From contig NZ_CP039728.1 in NCBI RefSeq assembly GCF_005154805.1, positions 62,001-126,000 of the forward strand: 64,000 nt of DNA, written 5' to 3'. The notes under the pieces are model-generated. The model did no database searches and was not told where the DNA came from. It saw nothing but the letters and a program-made list of their open reading frames with translations. Both the position numbers and the translations under genes were made by a program. Shown here piece by piece: positions 1 to 7,800 of this stretch (its first letter is position 1; every line of letters begins with the position of its first letter). This DNA comes from Bacillus sp. S3 (GTDB taxonomy: Bacteria > Bacillota > Bacilli > Bacillales > Cytobacillaceae).

Positions 1-981
1 GAGATATATTTTGTACTACCGTTTGAAGCATTAAAATTTGATAATCTGCTAAAATAAACTTTGTAAAAATTCTCCTTTATATAGTCCTCAAATCCATCTC
101 TTAAAAAATCATAACACGGGTTGTTAAGTTGAGAATATAGTTGTATGTAGTATCTACCAAAATATGTAGAAAGCCCTGTTTTTCTATCCTTCCGTTTCTT
201 TTTCTGTCCAAATTCCTCTAGAAACTCATAATAAGAATACGGCCAGTTTTGAAACATTTTAAATGCCCTAATAATTAACTCTGAATACTCACTACTTTTA
301 TTAAAATCTGAAGATATACTAAACCATTTATTATGCTTTTCATAACATAGCTGTTGTAAGATGAAAATAATTAAACAAGAGAATTCTATTGGTTGAAAGT
401 GTATAAAGCACACTCGCATTTGAATTTTCGTTCCTCTCAAAAATATCTTCAATTAATAATCCATTAGCGGCATGATCATCTTCTATTTTAATAATAGGTA
501 AGTCTTTTAATGGGAAACCACATAAACAATAATTCATATGTTGTAACTTACTTGATAACGCTTTTTTGCAATTAGGACAATAGCCAATTAATAATAATCC
601 GTGCTTATAGCAAGCAAAGTTAAAGCTAACATCCCAATATTTATTATGAAAATTTTGTTGATTAAAACACTGAGGACAATACTTTGAATGAGTTGTAATT
701 CCATATTTGAATATGTATTTCTGCAGAGGATTATTTGAGGGGAAATTCTTCAGAAAGGTCAATTTTCTAAGTTCAGCAGCATCTTCCTGAAAGAAATTGG
801 CTAGCAAAATTAAATCTTCCTCAATAAACGGACCTTTCTTAACATTCCTTTTAATACCTGCTATAGTATATATCCAATTTGCATTCTCATAGTTGTTAAC
901 AAACGCGGTACGTTGGATATAACCTGTAATACTTTCTTGTTCAAAGGGCTTTGGTATTCTTATTGGGGATTTAGTGGTCAT
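1..981 (-). pseudogene. tniQ: TniQ/TnsD-family transposon targeting protein, frameshifted, 3' end off window
   Basis: The N-terminal 213 residues (start ATG at 981 behind GGAGG) show the TniQ pattern: an early SxTGYIxR-like segment (ESITGYIQR), then two Cys pairs typical of the family (CPQC and CPNC) and a further CLCG. TniQ proteins choose the target site for Tn7-like and Tn5053-like transposition. The frame stops at 340, but a frame shifted by one base stays open from about 361 to the window edge and reads LQQLCYEKHNKWF and onwards, like the expected C-terminal half. One base change near 358-362 would restore a single protein. I therefore call it a frameshifted gene; a sequencing error or programmed shift is possible. 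No TnsA, B or C gene is visible upstream, so the rest of the transposon, if any, lies outside the window. Confidence 0.75.
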
Positions 982-1000
982 AATTACCTCCAAAAAGATA

Positions 1001-1022
1001 GCGAGAGAAATATGTCTCTCGC
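1001..1022 (-). terminator. Hairpin with T-run in front of tniQ
   Basis: An 8-bp perfect stem (GCGAGAGA with TCTCTCGC) is followed on the minus strand by TATCTTTTTGG and then the tniQ ribosome binding site. It could be an intrinsic terminator of the upstream transcript or a leader attenuator of tniQ. The stretch from 1023 to 1165 holds three ATCCG-containing direct repeats but no gene that I can support. Confidence 0.5.
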
Positions 1023-1165
1023 ATAAAATTTTTGTAGAACCCTTTCACTCATAAAGACTAGTTCATCGAATTATTTACAGTGAATTTCGTGCGGTTATTT
1101 ATGAATTTTATCCGATAAATTTTAAATAATTAATCCGGTATTTTTTGTACGAAATCCGGTTTATT

Positions 1166-1849
1166 TTAATGTTTTACAGCGGTTACACCGAAGGGTAAAG
1201 TCCCTCGATTTAAAAGTTCAAACCAGAGCTCATCAGCTGTAACGAATTTTATCGCGTGAAAACACATGATTTCATCAAAATCACTATGATTAGCCCATAG
1301 GGATTCTTCACTTAACTGGAACTTTGAGATTGAAGCTTTCCGCCTTGCCCCCTCTTCATTTCGAACACCCATGTAACAGGTAATAACTGATTTATCCTCC
1401 CCTATGCGAACAGGAGCTGACGCAATCCACTCCTTAAACTTATCCTGGGTAGGACCGATTTTTAACCAATGAGTGCAAGGATGATGTTTGGTTTTCGGAG
1501 TTGAAATAAGGGAGCCACGCCCCAAAAATTTGTGCCAAAAATTGTTCTTCATGCTTGGTTTCACTCGTACAACTTCTATTGGTAAGCCTTGTAAAGCCGC
1601 CTTTCTCTCAATTTTCATGAGAGTGCGGTCAACGTATTCAGCCATGATGGGGGCCTCAACACCTGTGTCCGAATTCATAACATAAACGGTCTTAGTTCTT
1701 AAATGTTCGGGTAATTCAAGTAGCGCTTCCCAAAATAAAGTAAGAAGATATGAACTATCTTTCCCTCCGCTGAAAAGAACTACCTGTTTCCGCTCATCAG
1801 TAAGATAATTTTGCTTAATTGCCTCTTTAACTTGCTGTGTAATATCCAT
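1166..1849 (-). CDS. DndC-like / PAPS-reductase-family protein, short form
   Basis: The 227-residue protein has the PP-loop motif SGGKDSS (residues about 27-33) and downstream segments typical of DndC, the sulfur-transfer component of DNA phosphorothioation: NSDTGVEAP, the LPIEVVRVKP segment, NFWHKFLGRG and GVRNEEGARR. Family knowledge: DndC is an ATP pyrophosphatase with an Fe-S cluster and is usually about twice this length. Here the C-terminal region is missing and no dndB, dndD or dndE is near, so full phosphorothioation is unlikely from this gene alone. The neighbour upstream is an unknown 293-residue protein. The ribosome binding site is weak, and a strong hairpin sits just before the start. 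Other possibilities are a domesticated PAPS-reductase-like enzyme or a defence remnant. Confidence 0.7.
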   Translation of the reverse strand: MDITQQVKEAIKQNYLTDERKQVVLFSGGKDSSYLLTLFWEALLELPEHLRTKTVYVMNSDTGVEAPIMAEYVDRTLMKIERKAALQGLPIEVVRVKPSMKNNFWHKFLGRGSLISTPKTKHHPCTHWLKIGPTQDKFKEWIASAPVRIGEDKSVITCYMGVRNEEGARRKASISKFQLSEESLWANHSDFDEIMCFHAIKFVTADELWFELLNRGTLPFGVTAVKH

Positions 1850-1862
1850 AAAAGTTGTCCAT

Positions 1863-1905
1863 CTGCTAAATTAGGGGGAAATCCCCCGCTAAAATAATTT
1901 AGCAG
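1863..1905. promoter_or_regulatory. Long composite hairpin before the DndC-like gene
   Basis: An 11-bp outer stem (CTGCTAAATTA paired with TAATTTAGCAG) encloses a 5-bp G/C stem (GGGGG-AAAT-CCCCC) and a 7-base bulge. It ends 14 bases before the ATG at 1849, where no good Shine-Dalgarno is visible, so the structure probably limits or regulates translation or transcription of the DndC-like gene. Its GCTAAA element recurs in the terminator at 1980-2012. Confidence 0.5.
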
Positions 1906-1979
1906 AGGATATACCCCCCTTAAATCTATTAATTTATAAAGTCTAAAATTATTGTTTTAATTAACACTTAAACGTAATG

Positions 1980-2012
1980 AAAAAACCTCTACAAGTTTTT
2001 TAGCAGAGGTTT
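1980..2012 (-). terminator. Intrinsic terminator after the 293-residue protein
   Basis: On the minus strand AAACCTCT and AGAGGTTT form an 8-bp stem followed by a T-run, 20 bases after the stop codon of the upstream gene. Confidence 0.7.
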
Positions 2013-2032
2013 ACGTTCAGAATGTTATCCTC

Positions 2033-2914
2033 CTATGCTCCCACCCGATTAGCGGTAGTTGTACGATTTTTGTTATCCATCATTTCAAGGATCTTCTTTT
2101 CATCCTCTAAGGTCATGACCGAAAATTCCAGTCTAATATCCACGACTCGCCTGAATTGTTCGATATCCTTTTTGGAGATAGTGCCGGTCAAAATAAAACG
2201 GTCGATAAGCTCTGAACTGGGTTTACCATACTCAATAAGCATCCACTCCCCTATATAATCGTATATAGCGGGGATGTCATATTTTGATTGATTGGCAATT
2301 AAAGAAAGACTCCCGAATTTATGGGGGATAGGTTCTCGTATTAGCTTTGGATTGGTAATTAAATTTTGGAATTCAGGCAATCTCAATAACCTGCGTTTGA
2401 GATGGTCATATTCGCTATTTAATTGTTTAACCTTAGGTTTTAGTATGGCCAATTCTTTTACCAAGTCATTAATGCACCAATGTTCCGCTATTTCAAAAGA
2501 AGAAGGAATTTTGTTCAGTTCCTTTCCGACCTTATTGAAATTGGGTTTTAAATAAAAGGTATCAGGAAGCTTAAAATCCTGGATCATATCCATATATAAC
2601 TCATTGCTTTGGATAGCTTTGTTATCAATTTCAACAACCTGTAGCAATAAGCCAACATCATACAAATATTCGTTCAATCCAATATAGTCAGTCTCATATA
2701 CCTTTTTTGCGGTAAACCTTCCAACCATGTCAAATTCCTTAAATTCATGACGTTTAGAATCGGATTTTTCCAGCTTTTCCTTAACCGATGTCGTGAGTCT
2801 TTTTATTTTAACCTCAGACTGCTTCAATTCTGGATACTTTCCATCCTCAATGAATTTTTCCATAAGTTCGGCAGCTGCTGATTTTTTTACTTTCTTTTGT
2901 GTGCTCTTCGCCAT
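2033..2914 (-). CDS. Hypothetical protein, 293 aa
   Basis: I do not recognise this family. The protein is soluble, with a lysine-rich N-terminus (MAKSTQKKVKKS) that could bind nucleic acid, no signal peptide and no membrane segment. It has a helical middle region rich in Leu/Lys/Glu and ends in NRTTTANRVGA. The start ATG at 2914 has GAGGTGAATAA upstream. It lies directly upstream of the DndC-like gene on the same strand, separated by 183 bases with a terminator, so it may or may not be co-transcribed. Its linkage to a DNA-modification-like enzyme is suggestive only. Confidence 0.6.
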   Translation of the reverse strand: MAKSTQKKVKKSAAAELMEKFIEDGKYPELKQSEVKIKRLTTSVKEKLEKSDSKRHEFKEFDMVGRFTAKKVYETDYIGLNEYLYDVGLLLQVVEIDNKAIQSNELYMDMIQDFKLPDTFYLKPNFNKVGKELNKIPSSFEIAEHWCINDLVKELAILKPKVKQLNSEYDHLKRRLLRLPEFQNLITNPKLIREPIPHKFGSLSLIANQSKYDIPAIYDYIGEWMLIEYGKPSSELIDRFILTGTISKKDIEQFRRVVDIRLEFSVMTLEDEKKILEMMDNKNRTTTANRVGA

Positions 2915-2924
2915 TTATTCACCT

Positions 2925-3000
2925 CATAAGACTCCACAATCTAGTATCGGGGAGTCATTTTTTAGATGATCCCCACTAGAAAGGGAGAATTATAAAAGGA
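2925..3000. other. Intergenic region with competing hairpins
   Basis: On the minus strand GACTCC...GGAGTC can form just before the start of the 293-residue gene, while GGGGA...TCCCC can form an alternative pairing using the same C-rich bases. There is no clear T-run. This resembles a switchable leader but the evidence is weak. Confidence 0.3.
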
Positions 3001-3002
3001 CT

Positions 3003-3389
3003 TTAAGCAATTTTAATTAGATTCCTTAACGGGGCGTTAGTCCATTTTTCAAAATCCTCTTTTGCCCTCATAAGAGAGGTAGAGGCTATATTTACGGTTC
3101 TAACACTCTGGCATTGAGCGAATCCTTTATATGAGTGCAGTATTGGACGATTAATGTAATTTACTGCACTCAGTTCTGTTACAATTACTTTTTTAACCGC
3201 AGAATCCGAGCAATTTTCAATCTTCCCTTTTTTAACGCTAAGAACAAAATAGTTATCGAATGATCCAATGACTACGATATTGCTAACGTTAATATGTTCT
3301 TGAACAAAAATAGCAAGATTGGTGAAATTTACAATGAATTCTGTGGTTCCCCCATCATTGATAAGAAAAGCTCTACAAATTGTTGGCAT
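3003..3389 (-). CDS. Hypothetical protein, 128 aa (paralogue of 3435-3806)
   Basis: The function is unknown. The start ATG at 3389 follows GGAGG. The protein shares an architecture with its upstream neighbour: a short beta-rich N-terminus, an AxFVQ-type segment (IFVQEHINV here), a central hydrophobic beta segment, and a C-terminal A..DFEKW....PL signature. The two are therefore likely ancient tandem duplicates. It is the last gene of a minus-strand cluster of small unknown proteins (4776 to 3003) whose first member is split by IS66. There is no signal peptide or transmembrane helix. Confidence 0.6.
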   Translation of the reverse strand: MPTICRAFLINDGGTTEFIVNFTNLAIFVQEHINVSNIVVIGSFDNYFVLSVKKGKIENCSDSAVKKVIVTELSAVNYINRPILHSYKGFAQCQSVRTVNIASTSLMRAKEDFEKWTNAPLRNLIKIA

Positions 3390-3434
3390 TGAGTTTCCTC
3401 CATTCAGTAGTTATTTAATTCCCAGGAAGGTCCA

Positions 3435-3806
3435 TTAAGCTACAAGTGAGACTTCAAGAGGTACAAATACTGACCATTCTAAAAAATCTCTCCTGGCCTG
3501 TTCTTCGCTTGTTGAGTAAATCCAATAGGTTTCAAGCGAAATTTCTTCCTGTGTAACTTTATACAATTTAAGGAGGTCACCCAAACCGATTAGAGAATTA
3601 TCTAATTCAGTATCCGATAGGAGACCGTTACAATGTGTAATAGTTGAATTTTCTACATTTATGACCAAGCTCCCGCCTTGCATTACTTGGAAGTTAATAC
3701 AATCCTTATTTTGTTGGACAAATGCCGGCAAACAATCATGGCTAATGAGGAACTCTTGATTTATATTATTTTGATTGGTTAACACTCTATAAATAGTTTT
3801 TCTCAT
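3435..3806 (-). CDS. Hypothetical protein, 123 aa (paralogue of 3003-3389)
   Basis: The function is unknown. The start ATG at 3806 is preceded by AGGAGG with ideal spacing. The segment AFVQQNKDCINF and the C-terminal ARRDFLEWSVFVPLEV match the equivalent positions of the next gene downstream. The acidic, compact, cytosolic composition suggests a small partner or adaptor protein. It is co-directional and tightly spaced with its neighbours, so probably in the same operon. Confidence 0.6.
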   Translation of the reverse strand: MRKTIYRVLTNQNNINQEFLISHDCLPAFVQQNKDCINFQVMQGGSLVINVENSTITHCNGLLSDTELDNSLIGLGDLLKLYKVTQEEISLETYWIYSTSEEQARRDFLEWSVFVPLEVSLVA

Positions 3807-3817
3807 ACAAATACCTC

Positions 3818-4042
3818 CTATAATGCTGCTGGGACAACATCAATGATATTTAATTTACCGGCTTTCAAACCTACCTCAGGGGAGATGGCTTGTCCTGCAT
3901 GTACCCCGACTTCAACTAAATACAAATAACCTAACTCACTTGATAACTTAATGAATTGTCCCTGCTTTTTTATCATTTGTATCAAGAGTTTGTGGTTTCG
4001 ATTAAATTGGTTTTTGAAGTCTATTTTTTTTGATTCAGACAT
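3818..4042 (-). CDS. Hypothetical small protein, 74 aa
   Basis: The family is unknown. A basic N-terminal half (KKIDFKNQFNRNHKLLIQ) is followed by a hydrophobic, glycine-containing C-terminal half (YLYLVEVGVHAGQAISPEVG). The ATG at 4042 follows GAAAGGATG. It lies 11 bases before the next gene and belongs to the same small-protein cluster. Confidence 0.5.
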   Translation of the reverse strand: MSESKKIDFKNQFNRNHKLLIQMIKKQGQFIKLSSELGYLYLVEVGVHAGQAISPEVGLKAGKLNIIDVVPAAL

Positions 4043-4060
4043 TAATAATCATCCTTTCAC

Positions 4061-4483
4061 TTAAACAAGAATTGTTGTTGGAGTAATAAAATCTGAAGTT
4101 ACAGAGATAGAGCATATGTCTGTCCCGTAATACAGTACTTTAAGTAATTGATGTGCATGATTTTCGTTAACTGCAGAAATCATTTTTTCGCTCTTGACCC
4201 ATTCGTCTTGAATCTGAGCTAGAAAAGATAATTTGAACTCTTTTCGTGTACATCTCTGACTGTTAAAAAATTCATTATTTGGCAAAACTGCAGAAACTCT
4301 ATCCGTCTTTAAAAATTGCGGTGGATTTTCTTCACCTATTTCAACAATGAACCAAGCTGGCTCATGCATCAGTAGTTGATGTATCTGGATCGTGCCTTCA
4401 GCAATTACTTCTCCATTTCTAAAAAGCTTGTTTTCTGAAACAATGAATTGGTTATCCATACCTGTATAAAACTCTATTATCAT
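4061..4483 (-). CDS. Hypothetical protein, 140 aa
   Basis: The family is unknown. The N-terminus looks like alternating beta strands (IIEFYTGMDNQFIV, FRNGEVIAEG) and the C-terminal part is mixed alpha/beta. The start ATG at 4483 overlaps the stop of the upstream gene by four bases (ATGA), indicating translational coupling. Because that upstream gene is broken by IS66, this gene and those after it may now depend on transcription out of the IS. Confidence 0.6.
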   Translation of the reverse strand: MIIEFYTGMDNQFIVSENKLFRNGEVIAEGTIQIHQLLMHEPAWFIVEIGEENPPQFLKTDRVSAVLPNNEFFNSQRCTRKEFKLSFLAQIQDEWVKSEKMISAVNENHAHQLLKVLYYGTDICSISVTSDFITPTTILV

Positions 4484-4890
4484 GCGATTTCCTCCTGGAA
4501 CGAGAAAAGATCGAATTCAACCGGCACAAGTTCTTCCCGGAGAAAATCGATCTTTTTGATAGCGTCCACCATTATTAGTTTTTTACCTTTTTGGCTGCGC
4601 AACTGTAGAGTTACAGAATCATTGACTAAGATAACTCCTACTCCTTGCTTCACAAACAATCCTCTTGCATCTATCATTTGATAACTTGGCCTTTTCATAA
4701 GGTCATTCATCCAATCGTGATTTTTCATTGTACGGTGTTCCAGGATGTATTCTACACCTGTTACTTCAGCTCCCAAACAACCTAAAGATAAATCAAAGAG
4801 ATAAGAACCTCCATGTATATACCCATCAAAAAATACACGATAACCTTTCAGACTGTCTCTCGGTTGATTTACAAAAGGTTCAATCCGAAA
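4480..4890 (-). pseudogene. 3' part of a 175-aa gene interrupted by IS66 copy 1
   Basis: Joining base 7311 to base 4890 across the insertion, and so counting the target duplication once, gives one uninterrupted frame of 175 residues that reads ...WRMDGNTFRIEPFVNQPR... across the junction. This fragment encodes about residues 40-175. The family is not recognised. The product resembles its neighbours in size and beta-rich character. An internal ATG at 4776 could allow a 98-residue fragment to be made. Confidence 0.8.
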
Positions 4891-4898
4891 GGTATTTC
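4891..4898. repeat. 8-bp target site duplication of IS66 copy 1 (left)
   Basis: GGTATTTC is found immediately left of the IS and again at 7311-7318, immediately right. Eight-bp duplications are typical of the IS66 family. Confidence 0.95.
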
Positions 4899-4987
4899 GT
4901 AAGCCCGAATTATAAAAAATAAGCGCACCTTTCGGTACGCATCACGAATAGCCGTAAATCCCGATTTTTTTCAATCGAATTTACGGC

Positions 4988-6601
4988 TTATTTCAATTTT
5001 TGCCCACATTCGGCCTGAATCACTTTTGACCAGGGCATGTATTGATCTAAAATTTCAGGTTTTTGATGGATGCCAAGATTGGGCAGATCCGTCAAAAGTT
5101 TCTTCAAGTATTCGTAGAAATCTACACCGTTACTTTTGGCAGTTTCTGCGATACTGAGACAAATGGCGTTCGCTTTTGCGCCGGCTTCACTGACTGAGAA
5201 AAGCCAGTTTTTTCTCCCCACGACGTTAGGGCGGATGGCGTTTTCAGCGGGATTATTATCGATTTCAACGCGCCCGTCGTTCAGGTATGCTCTAAGTCCA
5301 TTTGCCCTGTTCAATGTATATTCAGCTGCTTTCGCCAGCGCATTTTTTCCATAGAATGGTGACGTTTCAACCCATTCAAGGAATTTATCTACAATTGGCT
5401 TCGAATATTTCTGGCGTTTTTTTCTTCGCTTACTCGGAGACAAATGTTTAAATTTCCTTTCAAGACGGTATAAATCGTCACAAAAGCTCACACCTATACG
5501 GCCATTTTTGCTATCCGCCTTCAGCCAATAACGGCGAACGTGGGCCCAACAATTTGCGAAAGTAACGCCTTCCAACTTGCCATAGGCAGAATAACCATCG
5601 CAAATAATCGTTCCTGAAAAGCCTTCAATGAATCCTTCAAGGACGGATCGGGCTCGCGATAATGCACTATGAAAGAGAGTTATTGGTGGTCCTTGGCAAG
5701 GAACACTTCGAGACACCCAATTATAAGCATTGGTTTGACCCGATTTACCATCGGAACGGTGGAGTATTTGTCCATATGTTTCATCAATATGTAAAAGCGA
5801 TTTATTCATCATCAAATCTTTCATTCTTTCATAAATAGGCAATAGCCAATCGTGTGATGCACGAATGACCCAATTCGAAAGATTCTTATCGTTGGTATTC
5901 AGGCCGTAACGATCCCATTCCTTAACCTGGCGGTAAAGGGGGAGGTATTGCGCAAATTTATCATAGATGACTTTGGCAAGCACGCTAGGGCTTGCGATGC
6001 TACGTTGAATGGCAGGCTGCGGTGCCTTACCACGTTTAATTTGGGCTTTTTGAAATGAATCACCTTTACAATTTTTACATTCATAAGCATGTTCTATGTG
6101 TTGGACTTTCTTCATTTTTGCGGGAATAAATTCTGCTTCTTCGCGCACGATTGTACTTCCAATTTCAATCATTTGTCCCTGGCAACAGTCACATTGTATA
6201 TTTTCTGGATGATAGTGAAATGCTTCAACTTCGATATCATCTCGTAATGAATCATTTCGTTTTTTCTTTTTAATAGTTCGAACAACAGTATAAGAAATGG
6301 TCTGTTGGCTTTGTTCTTCTGTGTGCTCAGATTCGCTAAAAGACGGGTCATCATCAAATAATGACGATTGCCCTTCTGGTGCGTTATATCTTGATTTTTC
6401 AGTTTTAGAACCATATAAGAGTTTTGTTAAGTGCCGAAGTTGTTGCGTTAACGCTTCGTTCTGTTTCAACGATTGATCCAATTTTTTTGATAGCTCCTGG
6501 TTTTGTTGATTCGAATGAGCCAACTGCTCTTCGAGCAATCGAATTACTCTATCAAATTGATTTTCATTCGTAGAAGAAGTATTCGCCACATCATTCACCA
6601 C
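4988..6601 (-). CDS. tnpC: IS66 transposase TnpC
   Basis: At 537 residues this is the usual IS66 transposase length. Order: a coiled-coil N-terminus rich in Gln/Glu/Leu (residues 15-70), an acidic linker, a zinc-binding segment with two CxxC pairs (CDCCQ near 137 and CKNC near 176), the DDE catalytic domain (LLHIDETYGQ and ICDGYSAYGKL) and the C-terminal part with EIDNNPAENAIRP. It catalyses cut and strand transfer at the IS ends. It lies downstream of tnpB and is apparently intact, so the element may be active. Confidence 0.95.
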   Translation of the reverse strand: MVNDVANTSSTNENQFDRVIRLLEEQLAHSNQQNQELSKKLDQSLKQNEALTQQLRHLTKLLYGSKTEKSRYNAPEGQSSLFDDDPSFSESEHTEEQSQQTISYTVVRTIKKKKRNDSLRDDIEVEAFHYHPENIQCDCCQGQMIEIGSTIVREEAEFIPAKMKKVQHIEHAYECKNCKGDSFQKAQIKRGKAPQPAIQRSIASPSVLAKVIYDKFAQYLPLYRQVKEWDRYGLNTNDKNLSNWVIRASHDWLLPIYERMKDLMMNKSLLHIDETYGQILHRSDGKSGQTNAYNWVSRSVPCQGPPITLFHSALSRARSVLEGFIEGFSGTIICDGYSAYGKLEGVTFANCWAHVRRYWLKADSKNGRIGVSFCDDLYRLERKFKHLSPSKRRKKRQKYSKPIVDKFLEWVETSPFYGKNALAKAAEYTLNRANGLRAYLNDGRVEIDNNPAENAIRPNVVGRKNWLFSVSEAGAKANAICLSIAETAKSNGVDFYEYLKKLLTDLPNLGIHQKPEILDQYMPWSKVIQAECGQKLK

Positions 6602-6679
6602 TTTTCGTTCGGATTCACTTCTTTTATTATAACGAGTTCGAACAGTGGAATAAAGATAAAATGAAGGGCTTTAACGAAT

Positions 6680-7033
6680 TTAGAAGGCACCTTTTGGTGA
6701 CTGCTGAATCGCCTTTGGCTGCTGGATAGATAACCCCTCGAGGAGCCACCTGAGCTCCTTTTGAGAGAGATTCCGTACTTCGTTTTCATCCTTTGGCCAT
6801 TGGAGTTTTCCGTTATCCAAACGTTTATATAGCATGGCGAAGCCATCACCGTCGAAATATAAGCATTTATAGCGATCTTTACTCCATCCTGAAAACAAGA
6901 AAATGGAATCCCCGTATGGATCCAATTCAAAGGAATCTTGAATTAATGTGGCTAGTCCGTCAATACCTTTTCTCATATCAGTTTTACCGCAAATGATGTA
7001 AATATTTTTTACGCTAGTAAAATCGTGTTTCAC
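6680..7033 (-). CDS. tnpB: IS66 accessory protein TnpB
   Basis: This 117-residue protein has the TnpB hallmarks IYIICGKTDMRKGIDGL and LYFDGDGFAMLYKRLDNG, followed by the LRWLLEGLSI segment. It is required for IS66 transposition, with an exact role that is unclear. It overlaps the end of tnpA by four bases, showing translational coupling. Confidence 0.95.
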   Translation of the reverse strand: MKHDFTSVKNIYIICGKTDMRKGIDGLATLIQDSFELDPYGDSIFLFSGWSKDRYKCLYFDGDGFAMLYKRLDNGKLQWPKDENEVRNLSQKELRWLLEGLSIQQPKAIQQSPKGAF

Positions 7034-7224
7034 GGATTTTTCAACTCCCTCATAACCGTTTGGATGATGTGCTCATCTACGCCGTTGAAGAAGGAGATTT
7101 CGGCGTTGCCGGTTTTGATCGTGCAAGTAGGATTTGGAGAAATCACTACTGGATTTGGTGCAGAAGTATTTTTGTTTTCGGAATGTAATGTAACGGGGAC
7201 GATTGTGAGTTTTTGCTGCGGCAT
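7030..7224 (-). CDS. tnpA: IS66 accessory protein TnpA-type
   Basis: The start at 7224 (MPQQKLTIV) is preferred over upstream codons because AGGAGG lies about 10 bases before it. The 64-residue product has the compact form of the small first gene of IS66 elements of Firmicutes, with NAEISFFNGVDEHII in its second half. Confidence 0.8.
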   Translation of the reverse strand: MPQQKLTIVPVTLHSENKNTSAPNPVVISPNPTCTIKTGNAEISFFNGVDEHIIQTVMRELKNP

Positions 7225-7318
7225 ATGAAAAAGCACCTCCTTAAATTGATACGTTGATCATACCAGGAGGTGCTGCTGTTTTTATATGCGTTGTTTGAAT
7301 ACGGGCTTACGGTATTTC

Positions 7319-7427
7319 CATCCATTCTCCATTCAAATCCATTCTTAACAGTTTTAAAATGAATTCCTTTTAATGCTTTTTCTAATTGTTCAGGCTCCAC
7401 AGGAGCAAAACAAGTGATTTTAAACAT
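7319..7427 (-). pseudogene. 5' part of the 175-aa gene interrupted by IS66 copy 1
   Basis: This part encodes the first residues, MFKITCFAPVEPEQLEKALK and onwards, up to the insertion. The ATG at 7427 overlaps the stop codon of the upstream 41-residue gene, so the two were translationally coupled. The rest of the gene continues at 4890. Confidence 0.8.
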
Positions 7428-7545
7428 CGAGCTTCTCTCCCAACTTCTTTTCTAAACAATTCTCAGAACAATATACATACCCCATTACAAAATAATAAGA
7501 ATTGTCCTTATCACATTGTTCAAGACAACAACAGCATGTGCCCAT
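7420..7545 (-). CDS. Cys-rich microprotein, 41 aa
   Basis: This is a short frame from ATG 7545 with AGAGGG upstream. The product starts MGTCCCCLEQCD and contains YCSENC further on, giving seven cysteines in 41 residues, enough for a zinc site or a metal/redox-binding knuckle. The stop overlaps the start of the next gene (GATGTTTAA), a coupling that supports real translation. No membrane segment. The family is not recognised. Confidence 0.6.
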   Translation of the reverse strand: MGTCCCCLEQCDKDNSYYFVMGYVYCSENCLEKKLGEKLDV

Positions 7546-7625
7546 GTTACCAGCCCTCTTTCTTAAAGTTTCTTAAACTACTTAACCCTTAAACAATTAT
7601 TCTTCCAAAACCACCTCCCAGAACG

Positions 7626-7696
7626 CAAAAAAGGCCCTTGGGCATAGTCTGATTCGCATAATAAATATGCTTTTAAAGACTAAGCCCAAAGGCCTC
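7626..7696 (-). terminator. Leader terminator before the 7.5-3.0 kb operon
   Basis: On the minus strand AGGCC(T)TTGGGC(T)TAGTCT pairs with AGACTATGCCCAAGGGCCT and is followed by TTTTTT. It lies between a promoter-like sequence and the first gene (7545), so it is an attenuator rather than an end-of-operon terminator. Confidence 0.75.
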
Positions 7697-7800
7697 TGAA
7701 GTTTAATAGGTAACCGCAGCATAGATGCTACAAAAAAACAAAAAAACAAAAAAATCTATGCTTAAATTTTACCATTCTATGGATATGTAATACAAGTATT
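7697..7800 (-). promoter_or_regulatory. Promoter-like sequence and structured leader (type 2)
   Basis: On the minus strand TTGTAT and TAAAAT lie 18 bases apart. The leader then forms GCATAGAT...ATCTATGC around a U-rich loop that contains three TTTTTTTG repeats, followed by the core TGCGGTTACCTATTAAAC. The same core occurs, with changes, in the leaders at 15.5 kb and 48.8 kb. Confidence 0.5.

Larger units (their letters stand above)
4899..7310 (-). mobile_element. IS66-family element, copy 1 (2412 bp)
   Basis: The ends are imperfect inverted repeats beginning GTAAGCCCG, and the element is flanked by 8-bp duplications. It carries the three-gene tnpA-tnpB-tnpC set characteristic of IS66. Its predicted proteins are identical to those of a second copy at 16809-19220 in opposite orientation, and both copies are exactly 2412 bp. 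The insertion splits a small gene. A hairpin (GCCGTAAAT...ATTTACGGC, 4951-4989) follows tnpC and may act as its terminator. Confidence 0.95.

Noticed and set aside
1023..1165. Transposon end with transposase-binding repeats
   Set aside because: Three ATCCG-containing repeats are seen, but they are short, unevenly spaced and not matched by another end in the window.
6595..6930. 111-residue frame overlapping tnpB
   Set aside because: It lies in another frame across a known IS66 gene and continues past its end without a family match.
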